Counted from the first letter of the stretch, positions 7,704 to 17,749 are shown. The stretch is DNA of 64,000 nt from Phyllobacterium phragmitis (GCF_002980495.1 NZ_PVBR01000022.1:1-64000), one strand, 5' to 3'. Made by a program: numbers and translations. The notes: generated by a model not told the origin, from the sequence alone.

Positions 7704-10433
7704 TCACTGCGTGACGAAGCAACTGCCACCCGCGGATTTATACCGGGTGCACAGATCAACGGCATCGCTCTTCGAACCGACATTGATGCGAACCCGGTAA
7801 TAAGTGCCCTTCCCGGCGATATCGGCACGACGGATATCGACGCCGTGCCCGCCGATGATATTGCCGTAGCGCCGGGCCAGATTGGCATAGCTCTGCTGGG
7901 CTGCGTCCGCCGATGGCTGCGATGCGATCTGGATCGAATATGCTCCAGCACTTGCCGCAGCCGTTCCTGCGGCATTGGCCGCTGATGCCACCTGGGTGGG
8001 CTGAGCCGATGCTGCCGGTGTACTGTCGACGATCGTCACCGGCTGCTGAGCCGGACGCGACGGCACGACCGGTACGTTCTTCGGCTTGGCCATGGCGCTA
8101 TCAGGCGTGATCGCCTGGGTGTTCACCACCCGAGCCGGCGCGTTTGCGACTGGCGTCGAATTCGGCTGTTGCGTCGGGATTCCCGCCGTCTGTGTCGGCT
8201 CGGTTGCATCGGCCGCATTATTCCTCGCGGGAAGCGCAGCGGTATTCTCAAGCGCGGCTATTTCCGTTCCAGCCGGACGCGCCTGCGGCGTCGCGACACT
8301 GGCGCTTGCCGGTGGAGATGGCGCGGCCTCCTGCGCAACGATGGTGCCGTCAGGCTTGACGACCATCGTCTGAACCCTGCGCGGGGCGAACACGGGATTT
8401 TCTCTCCCACCATTGGAAACGACCCCGTTCAGCGTGGATGGTTCGACGCGGTCATTGACCGCTGTATCGTCGAAGCTGCCGTCATCATCGTCCGCCATGC
8501 CGATATCGACGGGCTTCTCTTCGGTGTTGACCAGCGTTTTCTGCTCCGGCGCGTCAGGTGTGGTTCCCGCGACCCGGTCGTAGACGGCCTTGTCCTGGTT
8601 CGGCACCGTATTGCCACCGGGATTTTCCGGCTGGACCTTGACCGGCTGGTTGTCGGCCTGGATGACGACAGGAGTTGCAATGCCGCCGCCTGACGAAAAC
8701 GCATAATAGCCAAGACCGCCGATCAGCAATGCCGCACCGGCCACCGATGCCATCACCAGACCGCGCCGCCCGCGGGCAGGCTGACGCTCATAGGCTGCAG
8801 CAGGTATATCGAGATCATCCGCCGAGTGCGGATCATAATCGAAATCCTCCTGGCCCTGCCCCGAGCCGGCCCAATGATTATAATAGTCATTCGACGTGCC
8901 GGGCGACGCGCTTGCCGGAGACGCGCTTGAATGCACCGGTTGCGGCGCTGCTTGCGATGCTCTTTCGGCCATATAGCCGCTGACGGCCGCGGCTGCGCCG
9001 GCGGCATAGGCGGCAGGCGCAGCCGTCTGCAATGGCTGCGCACCATAGGCTTGGTCCTGAACGCCGCCATGAACGCCGTATGCGTCGTTGAAGATATCAT
9101 CGAAGCTGTTGCCGGCAGGCGCCTGCGTTTCGGGCGCTGGCGTCTGATCGTCCACCTCGATCGAGGTGAAGACTTCGGCAAACTCGCTTTCCAAAGCGTT
9201 CAAGCCGCTATTGGCCGCGGGCTCGGCCTCATAATCGACCTCCGGCAGATCGAGCGCATCCGTCTGATCGACCCTGGATTCCGAGACGATGACTGTCTCC
9301 ACCTCGGGCGCCGGGCCGCCAGCCGCGATCCTGTAGCCGGAATGACCTGCATAGACCATGGCCTGCGCCGACTGGGCGTTATCCGTGTCGTTGAGATCCG
9401 GCACCTCGGCCTCTGCATATTGGCCGTCATCTTCGGCGCCGAAGAAATCCTCGTCGAGTTGCGGCTCCTCGCCGTCCCAGCCATTGGGCGCCGCATCGGC
9501 TCGCTCCATTTCGTCTGCCGTCGCCTCGTGTGATGGAGCGCCGTAGCCTTCATGTGCTCCGGCCCCACCCTCGGAATAGGAGGCAGCGTATGACGCCGGC
9601 TGGACGCCATGCTCGCCAGGAATGGGGGCCGGCGAAGAATAGCTTCGGGACGGGTAATAGGGATAATGGACTGCGGCAGGCTCAGCCTGGGGCGCGGGAT
9701 AGCCGGCAGCAGGCGCGGCGGGCGGCGAAACCTCGTCCCCGCCGGTCAAAAGCATTTCCAGCTCGTCTTCCAGGCTGGGCGCGGCAACATAGCTTGCCAC
9801 CGCCGCCGGCGCGTCACCCGCCGGATCATAGGCTGGTTCATAGATCGTCGGATCATAGCCGTCATTGTCCTGCGCGGCAGAAAAATCGCTGGAATATTCC
9901 TCGGAATCCAGCGCCGGTGCCGATGAATAGGCTTCGCCTCCATCTGCTACCGTATGATGCACATGATCGCGAGAGCCTGCGGCGAACGCGTCGTCGTCGA
10001 GGGAAAAATCCTCCACGGCCGGATCGGCGGCATCAGGCTTGCCCATCGACAGACTCAATTCGCTTTCGAGCGAAGCGGAAAAATCGAATTCGTCATCGTC
10101 AGACTGAGATGGGGAAGAAAACGCCCCCGTGTTCCCAGCTTCCGTTTCCTCGGCGCGTGGTTCCTCCACATGACGAGGTGTTGACCAATTATGGTGCATC
10201 GCCGGCGCTACTGTCGGCTGATCGTCGGGCTGAACCTCGGTATGAAGCTCCGCTTCGAGACCGCCTATCAGCTCTTGTTCGAGATCAAAGGAAAGATCAT
10301 CCGCCGCCGCCTGCGAAGCAGCGTCCTTTACCGGCTCATCAAAGCCGATAATCCGTGATAGCTCCATCAGCGGATCGTCATCTTGCGACGGGCGCCCTCC
10401 GTGATCACGGTATTTTAAATTGCTGTCCGTCAT
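7704..10433 (-). CDS. SPOR-domain membrane protein
   Basis: 909 aa. A very long acidic, Ala/Pro/Glu/Asp-rich cytoplasmic region (about 1-550) leads to a single membrane helix (about 556-581). A disordered periplasmic linker follows, ending in a C-terminal SPOR domain (about 829-909, starting GAYSIQIASQP). SPOR domains bind denuded septal peptidoglycan, so a division or septum role is likely. The ATG at 10433 is preceded by AGGAA at good spacing. Its place between argS and nagZ is conserved in Brucella relatives. The linker composition is low complexity and probably fast evolving. Confidence 0.9.
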   Translation of the reverse strand: MTDSNLKYRDHGGRPSQDDDPLMELSRIIGFDEPVKDAASQAAADDLSFDLEQELIGGLEAELHTEVQPDDQPTVAPAMHHNWSTPRHVEEPRAEETEAGNTGAFSSPSQSDDDEFDFSASLESELSLSMGKPDAADPAVEDFSLDDDAFAAGSRDHVHHTVADGGEAYSSAPALDSEEYSSDFSAAQDNDGYDPTIYEPAYDPAGDAPAAVASYVAAPSLEDELEMLLTGGDEVSPPAAPAAGYPAPQAEPAAVHYPYYPSRSYSSPAPIPGEHGVQPASYAASYSEGGAGAHEGYGAPSHEATADEMERADAAPNGWDGEEPQLDEDFFGAEDDGQYAEAEVPDLNDTDNAQSAQAMVYAGHSGYRIAAGGPAPEVETVIVSESRVDQTDALDLPEVDYEAEPAANSGLNALESEFAEVFTSIEVDDQTPAPETQAPAGNSFDDIFNDAYGVHGGVQDQAYGAQPLQTAAPAAYAAGAAAAVSGYMAERASQAAPQPVHSSASPASASPGTSNDYYNHWAGSGQGQEDFDYDPHSADDLDIPAAAYERQPARGRRGLVMASVAGAALLIGGLGYYAFSSGGGIATPVVIQADNQPVKVQPENPGGNTVPNQDKAVYDRVAGTTPDAPEQKTLVNTEEKPVDIGMADDDDGSFDDTAVNDRVEPSTLNGVVSNGGRENPVFAPRRVQTMVVKPDGTIVAQEAAPSPPASASVATPQARPAGTEIAALENTAALPARNNAADATEPTQTAGIPTQQPNSTPVANAPARVVNTQAITPDSAMAKPKNVPVVPSRPAQQPVTIVDSTPAASAQPTQVASAANAAGTAAASAGAYSIQIASQPSADAAQQSYANLARRYGNIIGGHGVDIRRADIAGKGTYYRVRINVGSKSDAVDLCTRYKSAGGSCFVTQ

Positions 10434-10533
10434 GGCGTGTTCCTGCACTCTACTCGGGGCGCCAGCCGACGTCACCCATCATTGGCGATTACCAGTGCAA
10501 TGTGGGCAAAAGTTGACAGCTATTTCCAGCGCT

Positions 10534-12291
10534 TCAGCGCATTTCCGCCGGGGCGTCCGCTCCGATAATCGACAATCCGGACGCCAGGACATCAGAAACG
10601 ACCTGCACCAGCCCTAGCCTGGCAAGGGACAAGTCTGGATCGTTAACCTTAATAAAACGTAAGTCCGTATTTTCCGTTCCCTTGTTCCATTGCGCGTGGA
10701 AGGAACTGGCGAGATCATAGAGGTAGAAAGCCAGCCTGTGCGGCTCCTGGTGAAGTGCCGCACTTTCGATCAGTCGCGGATATTCCGCAAGCTTGCGGAC
10801 AAGCGCGATTTCGCTCTCATCGGTAAGCTTTTCCAGATGCCGGCCCAGCGTCTGCCGGTCGAGCTTCTCGAAGCCGGCCAGGTCCTTCGCCTGCCGGAAT
10901 ACCGAATGGCAGCGCGCCGAGGCATATTGCACGTAGAACACCGGGTTGTCCTTGGAGTGCTCCGTCACCTTGGCGAAATCGAAATCGAGCGGCGCATCGT
11001 TCTTGCGGTAGAGCATCATGAAACGCACCGGATCGCGCCCGACTTCATCGACCACATCGCGCAGCGTCACGAACTCGCCCGACCGCTTCGACATGCGCAC
11101 CGGCTCGCCGGCGCGGAAAAGCCGGACGAGTTGGCACAGTATAGCCGTCAGTTCCGCCTTGCCGCCGGAAACGGCCCGCGCCACAGCTTCCAGCCGTTTG
11201 ACATAGCCGCCATGGTCGGCGCCGAGCACATAGATCATCTCCTCGAAACCGCGATCGTATTTGTTCTTGAAATAGGCGACGTCGGCTGCGAAATAAGTGA
11301 ATGTCCCGTCCGATTTCATCAGCGGACGGTCCATGTCGTCACCGACATCGGTGGAACGGAACAAAGTCTGCTCACGATCTTCCCAATCGTCCGGCAATTG
11401 CCCTTTCGGCGGCGGCAGCTTGCCCTTGTAGACATGCCCCTTCAACGTCAGATCGTTGATCGCCGAGCGGATCGTCCGCGCATTGTCGGCATGTAGCGAC
11501 CGTTCCGAGAAGAACACATCATGATGGACGTTCAGCGCATCCAGATCGGACCGGATCATCGCCATCATGGCATCGATGGTATGATCCTTGACGATGGCGA
11601 GCGCCTCCTCGTCAGGCATCTGCAGCAATTCCCGGCCATATTGGCTGGCAAGCGCCTCGCCGACGGGAACAAGATAGTCACCGGGATAAAGCCCTGAGGG
11701 TATTTCGCCTATCTCGTCGCCCAGCGCTTGGGCGTAGCGCAGCATCACCGAGCGCGCCAGAACGTCGATCTGCGCGCCGGCATCGTTGATGTAATATTCC
11801 TTGGTGACGTCATATCCGGCAAATTTCAGCAGATTGGCCAGCGCATCGCCCACCACCGCCCCCCGGCAATGGCCGACATGCATCGGTCCGGTCGGGTTTG
11901 CCGAGACATATTCGACATTGACCTTGCGTCCGCCGCCGACCGTCGAGCGGCCGTAATCGGTTCCGTCCGCGATCATCGCAGTCAATTGCCGATGCCAATA
12001 GCTGTCCTTCAGCTGCAGATTGATAAAGCCCGGACCGGCGACGTTGACCGACGCCACATCCGCATCCGCTTCCAGCGCCGTGGCGATACGCGTGGCGAGT
12101 TCGCGCGGCGCTTCCCCGACGGCCTTGGAAAGAACCATGGCTGCATTGGTCGCGATATCGCCATGCGATGGATCGCGCGGCGGTTCCACGCTGACGCGGG
12201 ACAAATCAAGCGCGGCACCATCTTTTGATTGTAAATCAATGCCTTGCAGCGTCTTTTTGATGCGCGAGTCAAAATCTGCGAAGATATTCAT
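10534..12291 (-). CDS. argS: Arginyl-tRNA synthetase
   Basis: 585 aa class I synthetase. The HIGH-type motif (PMHVGHCRG) is near residue 138 and the KMSKS equivalent (RMSKRSGEF) near 400. The N-terminal Add1 domain and the C-terminal DALR anticodon-binding domain are both recognisable, and the length is normal. It lies 30 bases after dgt on the same strand and is followed, 100 bases on, by the SPOR gene. Confidence 0.96.
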   Translation of the reverse strand: MNIFADFDSRIKKTLQGIDLQSKDGAALDLSRVSVEPPRDPSHGDIATNAAMVLSKAVGEAPRELATRIATALEADADVASVNVAGPGFINLQLKDSYWHRQLTAMIADGTDYGRSTVGGGRKVNVEYVSANPTGPMHVGHCRGAVVGDALANLLKFAGYDVTKEYYINDAGAQIDVLARSVMLRYAQALGDEIGEIPSGLYPGDYLVPVGEALASQYGRELLQMPDEEALAIVKDHTIDAMMAMIRSDLDALNVHHDVFFSERSLHADNARTIRSAINDLTLKGHVYKGKLPPPKGQLPDDWEDREQTLFRSTDVGDDMDRPLMKSDGTFTYFAADVAYFKNKYDRGFEEMIYVLGADHGGYVKRLEAVARAVSGGKAELTAILCQLVRLFRAGEPVRMSKRSGEFVTLRDVVDEVGRDPVRFMMLYRKNDAPLDFDFAKVTEHSKDNPVFYVQYASARCHSVFRQAKDLAGFEKLDRQTLGRHLEKLTDESEIALVRKLAEYPRLIESAALHQEPHRLAFYLYDLASSFHAQWNKGTENTDLRFIKVNDPDLSLARLGLVQVVSDVLASGLSIIGADAPAEMR

Positions 12292-12321
12292 GGTCTGTCC
12301 CGGATTTATGTTGGGCCCCGC

Positions 12322-13524
12322 TTAAGCCAATTCGGGTGTGTGGTCAAACAGCCGCCGATGCTCGCGTATGGCGTAGTTGTCGGTCATGCCGGCGAGAAAG
12401 TCGGCGATGCGGCGGGCCTGGACCGGCAATGCGCATGTCTCCAGCCCCGCATGCCACTCCTCGGGCAGCGCGCTCGGATCATTCATATAAGCGTCGAAGA
12501 GATCGCGCACGATCTGGTCGGCGGAGTTCCTGACGGAAACCACATTCTCGTGAAAATACAGGTTCTTGTAGAGAAAACGCTTCAGGGTCTTCTCCGCCTC
12601 GCGCATGGCGGGAGAAAACGCCACCAGGGTCGAAGGCGCGCCCCGCACATCCTCGACCGAACCCGGATCGCGGGCGGCGATATTGCCCTGCGACTGTCCG
12701 ATGACATCCTCGACCATCATGGTGATCTGCCGGCGCACCAGCTCATGTCCGGTCCGCACCGCATCGAGAGATGGATACCGGCCACGCACCTGATCCAGCA
12801 ATTGCTGCGTCAAAGACACCTCGTCGAGGATATCGAGCGTCAGGAGCCCCGAACGTAGCCCGTCATCGATATCATGCGCGTTGTAAGCGATATCGTCGGC
12901 GATTGCCGCGCATTGCGCCTCCAGGCTGGCAAAGCTCGAAAGTTCCAGATCATGCTGCGCGCTGTAATCGAGGATCGGCTGCGGCACGCTCTCGCCATTC
13001 GCTTTAGCACCGGTCAGCGGTCCATTATGCTTGACCAGCCCTTCGAGCGTTTCCCAGGTCAAATTGAGACCATCGAAATCGGCATAGCGCCGCTCGAGCC
13101 TGGTGACGATGCGCAAGGACTGAGCATTGTGATCGAAACCACCGAAATCCTTCATCTTTTCGTTGAGCGCATCCTCCCCCGTGTGACCAAATGGCGTGTG
13201 CCCGAAATCATGCACCAGCGCGATCGCTTCGGCCAGGTCCTCGTCGAGCCGCAAGGCGCGCGCCAGTGCGCGTGCAATCTGCGCCACCTCGATCGTATGC
13301 GTCAGCCTTGTCCTGTAGTGATCGCCCTCATGCGCGATGAAGACCTGCGTCTTGTGCTTCAGGCGGCGAAAGGCCGTCGAATGGATGATGCGGTCGCGGT
13401 CGCGCTGGAACGGCGTGCGCGTCGGGCTTTCGCTCTCGGGAAAGAAGCGCCCGCGGCTTTTCTCGGGATCGCAGGCATAGACAGCCCTCTCCCGGTAGCC
13501 GAAACCGATACCTCGCAAACTCAT
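12322..13524 (-). CDS. dgt: Deoxyguanosinetriphosphate triphosphohydrolase-like protein
   Basis: 400 aa HD-superfamily dNTP triphosphohydrolase. The metal-binding HD motif [13 protein letters not shown] sits near residues 105-117, and the upstream [12 protein letters not shown] segment is typical of the family. It probably converts dNTPs to deoxynucleosides plus triphosphate. It is the first gene of the long leftward operon and reads divergently from erpA across about 160 bases. The dgt-erpA divergence is conserved in Rhizobiales. Confidence 0.94.
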   Translation of the reverse strand: MSLRGIGFGYRERAVYACDPEKSRGRFFPESESPTRTPFQRDRDRIIHSTAFRRLKHKTQVFIAHEGDHYRTRLTHTIEVAQIARALARALRLDEDLAEAIALVHDFGHTPFGHTGEDALNEKMKDFGGFDHNAQSLRIVTRLERRYADFDGLNLTWETLEGLVKHNGPLTGAKANGESVPQPILDYSAQHDLELSSFASLEAQCAAIADDIAYNAHDIDDGLRSGLLTLDILDEVSLTQQLLDQVRGRYPSLDAVRTGHELVRRQITMMVEDVIGQSQGNIAARDPGSVEDVRGAPSTLVAFSPAMREAEKTLKRFLYKNLYFHENVVSVRNSADQIVRDLFDAYMNDPSALPEEWHAGLETCALPVQARRIADFLAGMTDNYAIREHRRLFDHTPELA

Positions 13525-13590
13525 TGCACCAAAACCATCACCGTAATATGATTACACAAACCAACCAGCCGCGTTGACTTCGTGTCCGTC

Positions 13591-13624
13591 AATTCATAGC
13601 TATGCATAGAGTGAATTCATAGCT
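13591..13624. promoter_or_regulatory. Directly repeated motif in the dgt-erpA promoter region
   Basis: The 11-mer AATTCATAGCT occurs at 13591-13601 and again at 13614-13624, so the copies are 23 bases apart, about two helical turns. The segment between holds TATGCATA. It lies in the divergent promoter region 63-96 bases upstream of the erpA start. Spaced identical half-sites suggest a regulator-binding site. The regulator is unknown; an iron or Fe-S sensor would be a reasonable guess given erpA. Confidence 0.4.
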
Positions 13625-13686
13625 GCGCGTTGGAAATGAACGCAAGGGCATGAAATTCTCTCTTTGCAGAATTTACCGTGGATCCG

Positions 13687-14025
13687 ATGATGAGTGAAAT
13701 GACGAACGTTTCCGTATCCGATGCCGCCGCAAGGCGCATTGCTGCGATTCTCAAATCCGAACCTGACAAGACTGCGCTTCGCGTTTCTGTCGAGGGCGGT
13801 GGCTGCTCGGGTTTCTCCTATAAATACGATCTGGTCGATACACAGGGCGAAGACGACATCGTCATCGAAAAGCACGGCGCGAAAGTCCTCATCGACACGG
13901 TTTCGCTGCCCTATATGGATGGTTCCGAAATCGATTTTGTCGATGATCTCATGGGCCAGTCGTTCCAGATCAAGAATCCCCATGCCGTCGCCTCCTGCGG
14001 CTGCGGCACCAGTTTCTCCATCTGA
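13687..14025 (+). CDS. erpA: Iron-sulfur cluster insertion protein (HesB/IscA/ErpA family)
   Basis: 112 aa A-type Fe-S carrier. The three conserved Cys residues are present: one in GGGCSGF and two in the C-terminal CGCGTSF. Such proteins pass [2Fe-2S] or [4Fe-4S] clusters to apoproteins. The tandem ATG ATG at 13687/13690 is the likely start. A GTG at 13678 would add three residues. It stands alone, reads rightward, and is followed after 9 bases by a Bru-RS-like repeat that could end its transcript. Confidence 0.92.
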   Translation: MMSEMTNVSVSDAAARRIAAILKSEPDKTALRVSVEGGGCSGFSYKYDLVDTQGEDDIVIEKHGAKVLIDTVSLPYMDGSEIDFVDDLMGQSFQIKNPHAVASCGCGTSFSI

Positions 14026-14034
14026 AATCGACAC

Positions 14035-14174
14035 TAGAGCGCCGTGCGTCCAATTGGACGCACAAAGGACGCTCTAAGCCTTTGAATCTACGCATCGTGC
14101 TTTCCGAAAATCGATTCCGATTTTCGGGCCGATGCTGTAGAGCGCCGCGCGTCCAGTTGGACGCGCGGCGCTCT
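14035..14174 (+). repeat. Bru-RS-like palindromic repeat, copy A
   Basis: A 140-base intergenic element made of three nested palindromes. They are GTGCGTCC-AATT-GGACGCAC near 14044, CCGAAAATCGATTCCGATTTTCGG near 14104, and a terminal GCGCGTCCAGTTGGACGCGC with AGAGCGCC flanks. About 105 bases are nearly identical to the inverted copy at 20996-21108. Resemblance to the Bru-RS elements of Brucella is from memory. It carries no open reading frame. Confidence 0.85.
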
Positions 14175-14252
14175 AATACTTTGAATTATGCGGTAGGGGA
14201 CATCTCGATCGGGCTCTTGCCCTCAGCCGTATGACGGCCTATGCCTGAGACC

Positions 14253-15035
14253 ATGAAAATCGTCACCTGGAACATCAACGGCATCAAGGCGCGCATCGAT
14301 AACCTTCTGCACTGGCTGAAGGAATCAGAGCCTGACATCGTCTGCCTTCAGGAAATCAAATCCGTCGACGAACAATTTCCCAGGCTGGAGATCGAGGCCC
14401 TGGGTTATCATGTCGAAACACATGGCCAGAAGGGTTTCAACGGCGTCGCCATCCTTTCCAGGAGCACACCTGACGAAGTATCGCGCGGCCTTCCCGGAGA
14501 TGACACCGACGAGCAGGCCCGCTTCATCGAAGCCGTATTTTCCAGAGCCGCCGGCGTTGTCCGCGTCGTTTCGCTTTACCTGCCGAACGGCAATCCGGTG
14601 AACACGGAGAAATACCTCTACAAGCTCGCCTGGATGGAAAGGCTGGAGCGCTGGGCGGAGCACCGCCTCGCCCTGGAAGAACCGCTGGTGCTTGCCGGCG
14701 ACTATAATGTGATACCGCAGCCGGAAGATGCGAAGCATCCTGAGCAATGGCTCAACGATGCGCTTTTCCTCCCCGCGACGAAGCAGGCGTTCCGCAGGCT
14801 GGGAAATCTCGGGTTCAGCGACGCTATCCGCTCGGTCAGCGATGCACCCGGGCTCTATTCGTTCTGGGATTATCAGGCAGGCGCCTGGCAGAAGAACAAC
14901 GGCATCCGCATCGATCACCTCATGCTATCGCCGGAAGCCGCCAACCATCTGGCTTCCGCCAATATCGAAAAACATGTGCGGGCCTGGGAAAAACCGTCCG
15001 ATCACGTGCCGGTCACGATCGAACTGGCGCTTTAA
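14253..15035 (+). CDS. xthA: Exodeoxyribonuclease III
   Basis: 260 aa AP endonuclease / 3-prime exonuclease of the EEP superfamily, used in base excision repair. Seen: MKIVTWNINGIKAR at the N-terminus, LQEIK with the metal-binding Glu, LAGDYNVIP with Asp and Asn, and SDHVPV with the catalytic His near the C-terminus. The ATG at 14253 gives the family-standard start; an in-frame ATG at 14241 would add four residues. It converges with exoR, with a palindromic repeat between them. Confidence 0.94.
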   Translation: MKIVTWNINGIKARIDNLLHWLKESEPDIVCLQEIKSVDEQFPRLEIEALGYHVETHGQKGFNGVAILSRSTPDEVSRGLPGDDTDEQARFIEAVFSRAAGVVRVVSLYLPNGNPVNTEKYLYKLAWMERLERWAEHRLALEEPLVLAGDYNVIPQPEDAKHPEQWLNDALFLPATKQAFRRLGNLGFSDAIRSVSDAPGLYSFWDYQAGAWQKNNGIRIDHLMLSPEAANHLASANIEKHVRAWEKPSDHVPVTIELAL

Positions 15036-15049
15036 GCAAGTCCCGGAGC

Positions 15050-15104
15050 AACTATGGCATCGCTGAGGCATGGCTTCTTGTGACAAGCACAGGAATCCAT
15101 GTTT
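15050..15104. repeat. Short palindromic repeat, family 2, copy 1
   Basis: The sequence GAGGCATGGCTTCTTGTG is followed by CACAGGAATCCATG, an imperfect inverted repeat. The same unit, including the GGTATCG/GGCATCG lead-in, recurs at 32455-32530, where the arms are perfect. Here it separates convergent xthA and exoR and could act as a two-way terminator. Confidence 0.65.
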
Positions 15105-15173
15105 CGACGACGCCGCAATCTCAACGGCGCAGAACGCGCTCAAAGCCAGGCGCTTCCTCAAAACCGGAATACG

Positions 15174-15968
15174 CTAGAAATCACCTGTCCGGACGATATC
15201 GCCCGCCAGCGAAATTGCCGTCCGCCGGTCTGCCTCACCGGAAATCGAGAAGGCCTGTTCCTGCATGTCGCGGATCCACCCGCAATCTTCCGTAGGACAG
15301 CGCTCGATTGCCGCGGTGAGCATAGCCAAGCCGCGTACGGTCTTGCCTGCCTGGAACAGCATGTTGCCGAGCATGGCTTGTGCACTCGCATTGCCCTTCT
15401 GGGCAGCGAGCCGGAACCAGCGGGCGGCCTGTACGGGGTTGCGTTTCCCCCCCTCGCCTTTCAACAGCATCATGCCCAGTTCGAACTGCGCCGCCGGATC
15501 ACCGAAATTCGAAGCAGCCTGAATGTAGAGATCGCGAGCGACATTCGCATTAGCATGCACGGGCGACCCTGGAATGCCGCGTTTCACATAGCCGGCCAGT
15601 GCGACGAGCGCGTCAGCGACATAGCTTTCGTTCTGCGAACCGGGCTCGGCCCCATCGCGCACGACCTTCTCGAATATCTGGTAGGCCTCGAAATCGTTTT
15701 CCTTGACGCCGTCGCCATCCGCATACATGCGTGCAAGCTTCCATTTGGCGCCCTGATGGCCTTTTTCCGCGGCATCGCGCAATGCTTTGAGCGCCTCGTC
15801 CTTATGACCGCTCTTATAGGCGGAAAAGCCGAACTTGAAGAGCTCGAAGGGGCTACGGCTCTTCTCATCGTCAGGCATATCGAAAGCACGAGCCTGTCCA
15901 CACAGGACGGCAAACGTCATGACAAGTCCAAATACCGGATATGTGAGGTGCTTAACGACTCGCATCAC
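15174..15968 (-). CDS. exoR: ExoR-like periplasmic Sel1-repeat regulator
   Basis: 264 aa. An N-terminal signal peptide (cleavage likely after QARA, about residue 28) precedes about four Sel1/TPR-like helical repeats (for example AAEKGHQGAKWKLARMY and AASNFGDPAAQFELG). The pattern matches ExoR of Sinorhizobium and Brucella, a periplasmic inhibitor of the ExoS/ChvI (BvrS/BvrR) system that represses exopolysaccharide and is degraded in acid. The family match is from memory, so the regulatory role is inferred. Its promoter region carries a palindrome at 16003-16024. It could influence the polysaccharide locus at 34-42 kb. Confidence 0.8.
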   Translation of the reverse strand: MMRVVKHLTYPVFGLVMTFAVLCGQARAFDMPDDEKSRSPFELFKFGFSAYKSGHKDEALKALRDAAEKGHQGAKWKLARMYADGDGVKENDFEAYQIFEKVVRDGAEPGSQNESYVADALVALAGYVKRGIPGSPVHANANVARDLYIQAASNFGDPAAQFELGMMLLKGEGGKRNPVQAARWFRLAAQKGNASAQAMLGNMLFQAGKTVRGLAMLTAAIERCPTEDCGWIRDMQEQAFSISGEADRRTAISLAGDIVRTGDF

Positions 15969-16002
15969 AAAGCTTTTCTTTCACGCTAGCGGGCAACATT
16001 TC

Positions 16003-16024
16003 GGCTGACCGGTACTGGTCAGCC
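16003..16024. promoter_or_regulatory. Palindrome upstream of exoR
   Basis: GGCTGACC-GGTACT-GGTCAGCC is a perfect 8-base inverted repeat whose near edge lies 35 bases upstream of the exoR start. Its position fits a regulator-binding site or a 5-prime leader hairpin. The binding protein is unknown. Confidence 0.4.
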
Positions 16025-16436
16025 GTACTGGGCTACCGCTTGAGAAAACATGATCCGTGTTTTCGGCAAGAGTACGGCTGTGATACGGCACCACCCCGCG
16101 CCCCGCGATTTTGGCACGCGCGGATATCCGCACGATCCAAGCCGGACCTGGCTGAAACAGCGGATTTTCCTTTGAAATAGCCAGCGTATCCATTCCTGCT
16201 CCGCGCCGCGATATGGCGGCATATCTACCTGCCGGGCCAGCGTTCTTGTGCTTGTCGTGGCCCCGTCTCTTTCGGGTGCTCCGGGTTTGTGGCGGGAAAT
16301 GGGCAAAACCGCCCGCACGTCTTTCTACACGATCCATGGCGAAGAACTGTTGCTGAATCGACACAAAATTGGGAGCAGAATTCACCCTGAAAGCATTTGC
16401 GAGCAACGGGAGGTAACGCTTCAATAACCAAGCCCC

Positions 16437-16464
16437 CAAAAGAAAGCCCGGCAAAAGCCGGGCT
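16437..16464 (-). terminator. Rho-independent terminator of fadL
   Basis: On the minus strand, AGCCCGGC-TTTT-GCCGGGCT forms a perfect 8-base stem followed by TTCTTTT. It lies 29 bases after the fadL stop, a textbook intrinsic terminator. Confidence 0.9.
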
Positions 16465-16492
16465 CTCCAGAACAATGCTCGGGAATCCGGCT

Positions 16493-17749
16493 TCAGAATT
16501 TCAGCTTCGCCGAAACCGAAAGCGCGCCGACGAAATCATTGTCGAAATCGGCGATAGAGCCGGTGAGATTAGGTTTACCGCCGATAACGGTGTTGTCCTT
16601 GGTTCCAGACGTCAGCAGACCCACGACACCGGCGAGGCGGACTTCAATCCTGTCGTTCGGCGAGTAGGTCGTACCGAGACCGAGGGTCCAAGTATCGGTC
16701 TGAGACTGCAGGCCAGTCGACGTGCCGCGATCCCAGGTGAGGCTCGATGCCACCGACCACTGGTCGTTGAGCTTGTGCCCGACACCGCCGGTAACAGTCC
16801 AGCCATCGCGGTAGTAGAGATCAAGGCCGGTGATCCGGGCCCCTACCGGGATTGCGCCGAATGGTCCCGGAAGACTCGCGCTCGTATTCAGGAAGTTAAT
16901 GGCATCCTGGTTCGACCAATGGGTCCATTTGACCGAGCCGAACGCCAGCCAGTTCGGCGCAATGCCGGTCTGGAATTTGAATTCGACAGAGTCCGGAACT
17001 TCGGCCTCGCCCACGACGGGAATCGTAATGGGAAACAGGCCGGTGATCGTCCCTTCCAGATCGTATTTCACCTTCGACTGGTAGACCACCGAGGCGCGCA
17101 AGGCATATTCGGGAATCTCATAGGCCGCGCCGAGGCGCCAGCCCCAGCCCTTGTCTTCGACATTGAGATAGCCGGTTCGGAACGGCAGCGATGCGCCAAA
17201 GGGGGTGGGAAAGCCGGCAGGCAGATAGCGGGACTGATAGCCCTCGACTTCCTGATAGGAAACGCCGCCCAGGATGCGGAAAAAGCCTTTCTCACCGGCC
17301 GCGAAGCGGTAGGAGCAGTTGACGCCATAATCGCGCGAGGTGATTTTCTGCTCGATTGCCGTATACATCTCCACCGTGCCCGTGCCGACATCGGTGTGGA
17401 TGCCGATCGGCTCGCGATATTGCGCGGCGCAGGCGAGATCGTCGGTCAGGTCGACCTTGGCCGAGAACTTCGGCACCGCATAGCCCCGGGCTTCACTGGT
17501 GCTCGTTTCATAAGGACGACGAGTAATCGGATTGATGCCGCCGGTCGCGGCCCCCACCGCCGATCCGCGAATATTCTTCAGCTTCCGCCCCGGTTTGACG
17601 TAGGTGACGCCCGATTCGATACGTGTACCCGGCTCGAACAGGATGTCGAAATCCTGCGAGCTGCGTTCCAGGCCCCCCGCCTGTGCGCTGACAACGGTTC
17701 CGGCTGCGATAAGCGCTGCCCCGATGATGGTTGTTGTTCCCCTGCTCAT
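16493..17749 (-). CDS. fadL: FadL-family outer-membrane transport protein
   Basis: 418 aa. Signal peptide (cleavage after AQA, about residue 24), then a beta-barrel ending in the typical C-terminal Phe (SAKLKF). FadL family members pass long-chain fatty acids or other hydrophobic compounds across the outer membrane. The ATG at 17749 has GGAGGA just upstream. It is a single-gene unit with a strong terminator at 16437-16464. The substrate cannot be told from sequence. Confidence 0.85.
   Translation of the reverse strand: MSRGTTTIIGAALIAAGTVVSAQAGGLERSSQDFDILFEPGTRIESGVTYVKPGRKLKNIRGSAVGAATGGINPITRRPYETSTSEARGYAVPKFSAKVDLTDDLACAAQYREPIGIHTDVGTGTVEMYTAIEQKITSRDYGVNCSYRFAAGEKGFFRILGGVSYQEVEGYQSRYLPAGFPTPFGASLPFRTGYLNVEDKGWGWRLGAAYEIPEYALRASVVYQSKVKYDLEGTITGLFPITIPVVGEAEVPDSVEFKFQTGIAPNWLAFGSVKWTHWSNQDAINFLNTSASLPGPFGAIPVGARITGLDLYYRDGWTVTGGVGHKLNDQWSVASSLTWDRGTSTGLQSQTDTWTLGLGTTYSPNDRIEVRLAGVVGLLTSGTKDNTVIGGKPNLTGSIADFDNDFVGALSVSAKLKF

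Larger units (their letters stand above)
15969..16492. other. Gene-free stretch between exoR and fadL
   Basis: About 520 bases without a credible gene; the open frames are short or cross the terminator. It holds the exoR promoter side with a palindrome at 16003-16024, a second short hairpin (GAAAACA ... TGTTTTC, about 16045-16065) and the fadL terminator at 16437-16464. The rest shows nothing recognisable. Confidence 0.6.

Noticed and set aside
15981-16475. Minus-strand open frame of 164 codons upstream of exoR
   Set aside because: It runs through a strong intrinsic terminator and two hairpins, lacks a ribosome site, and looks like no protein family.
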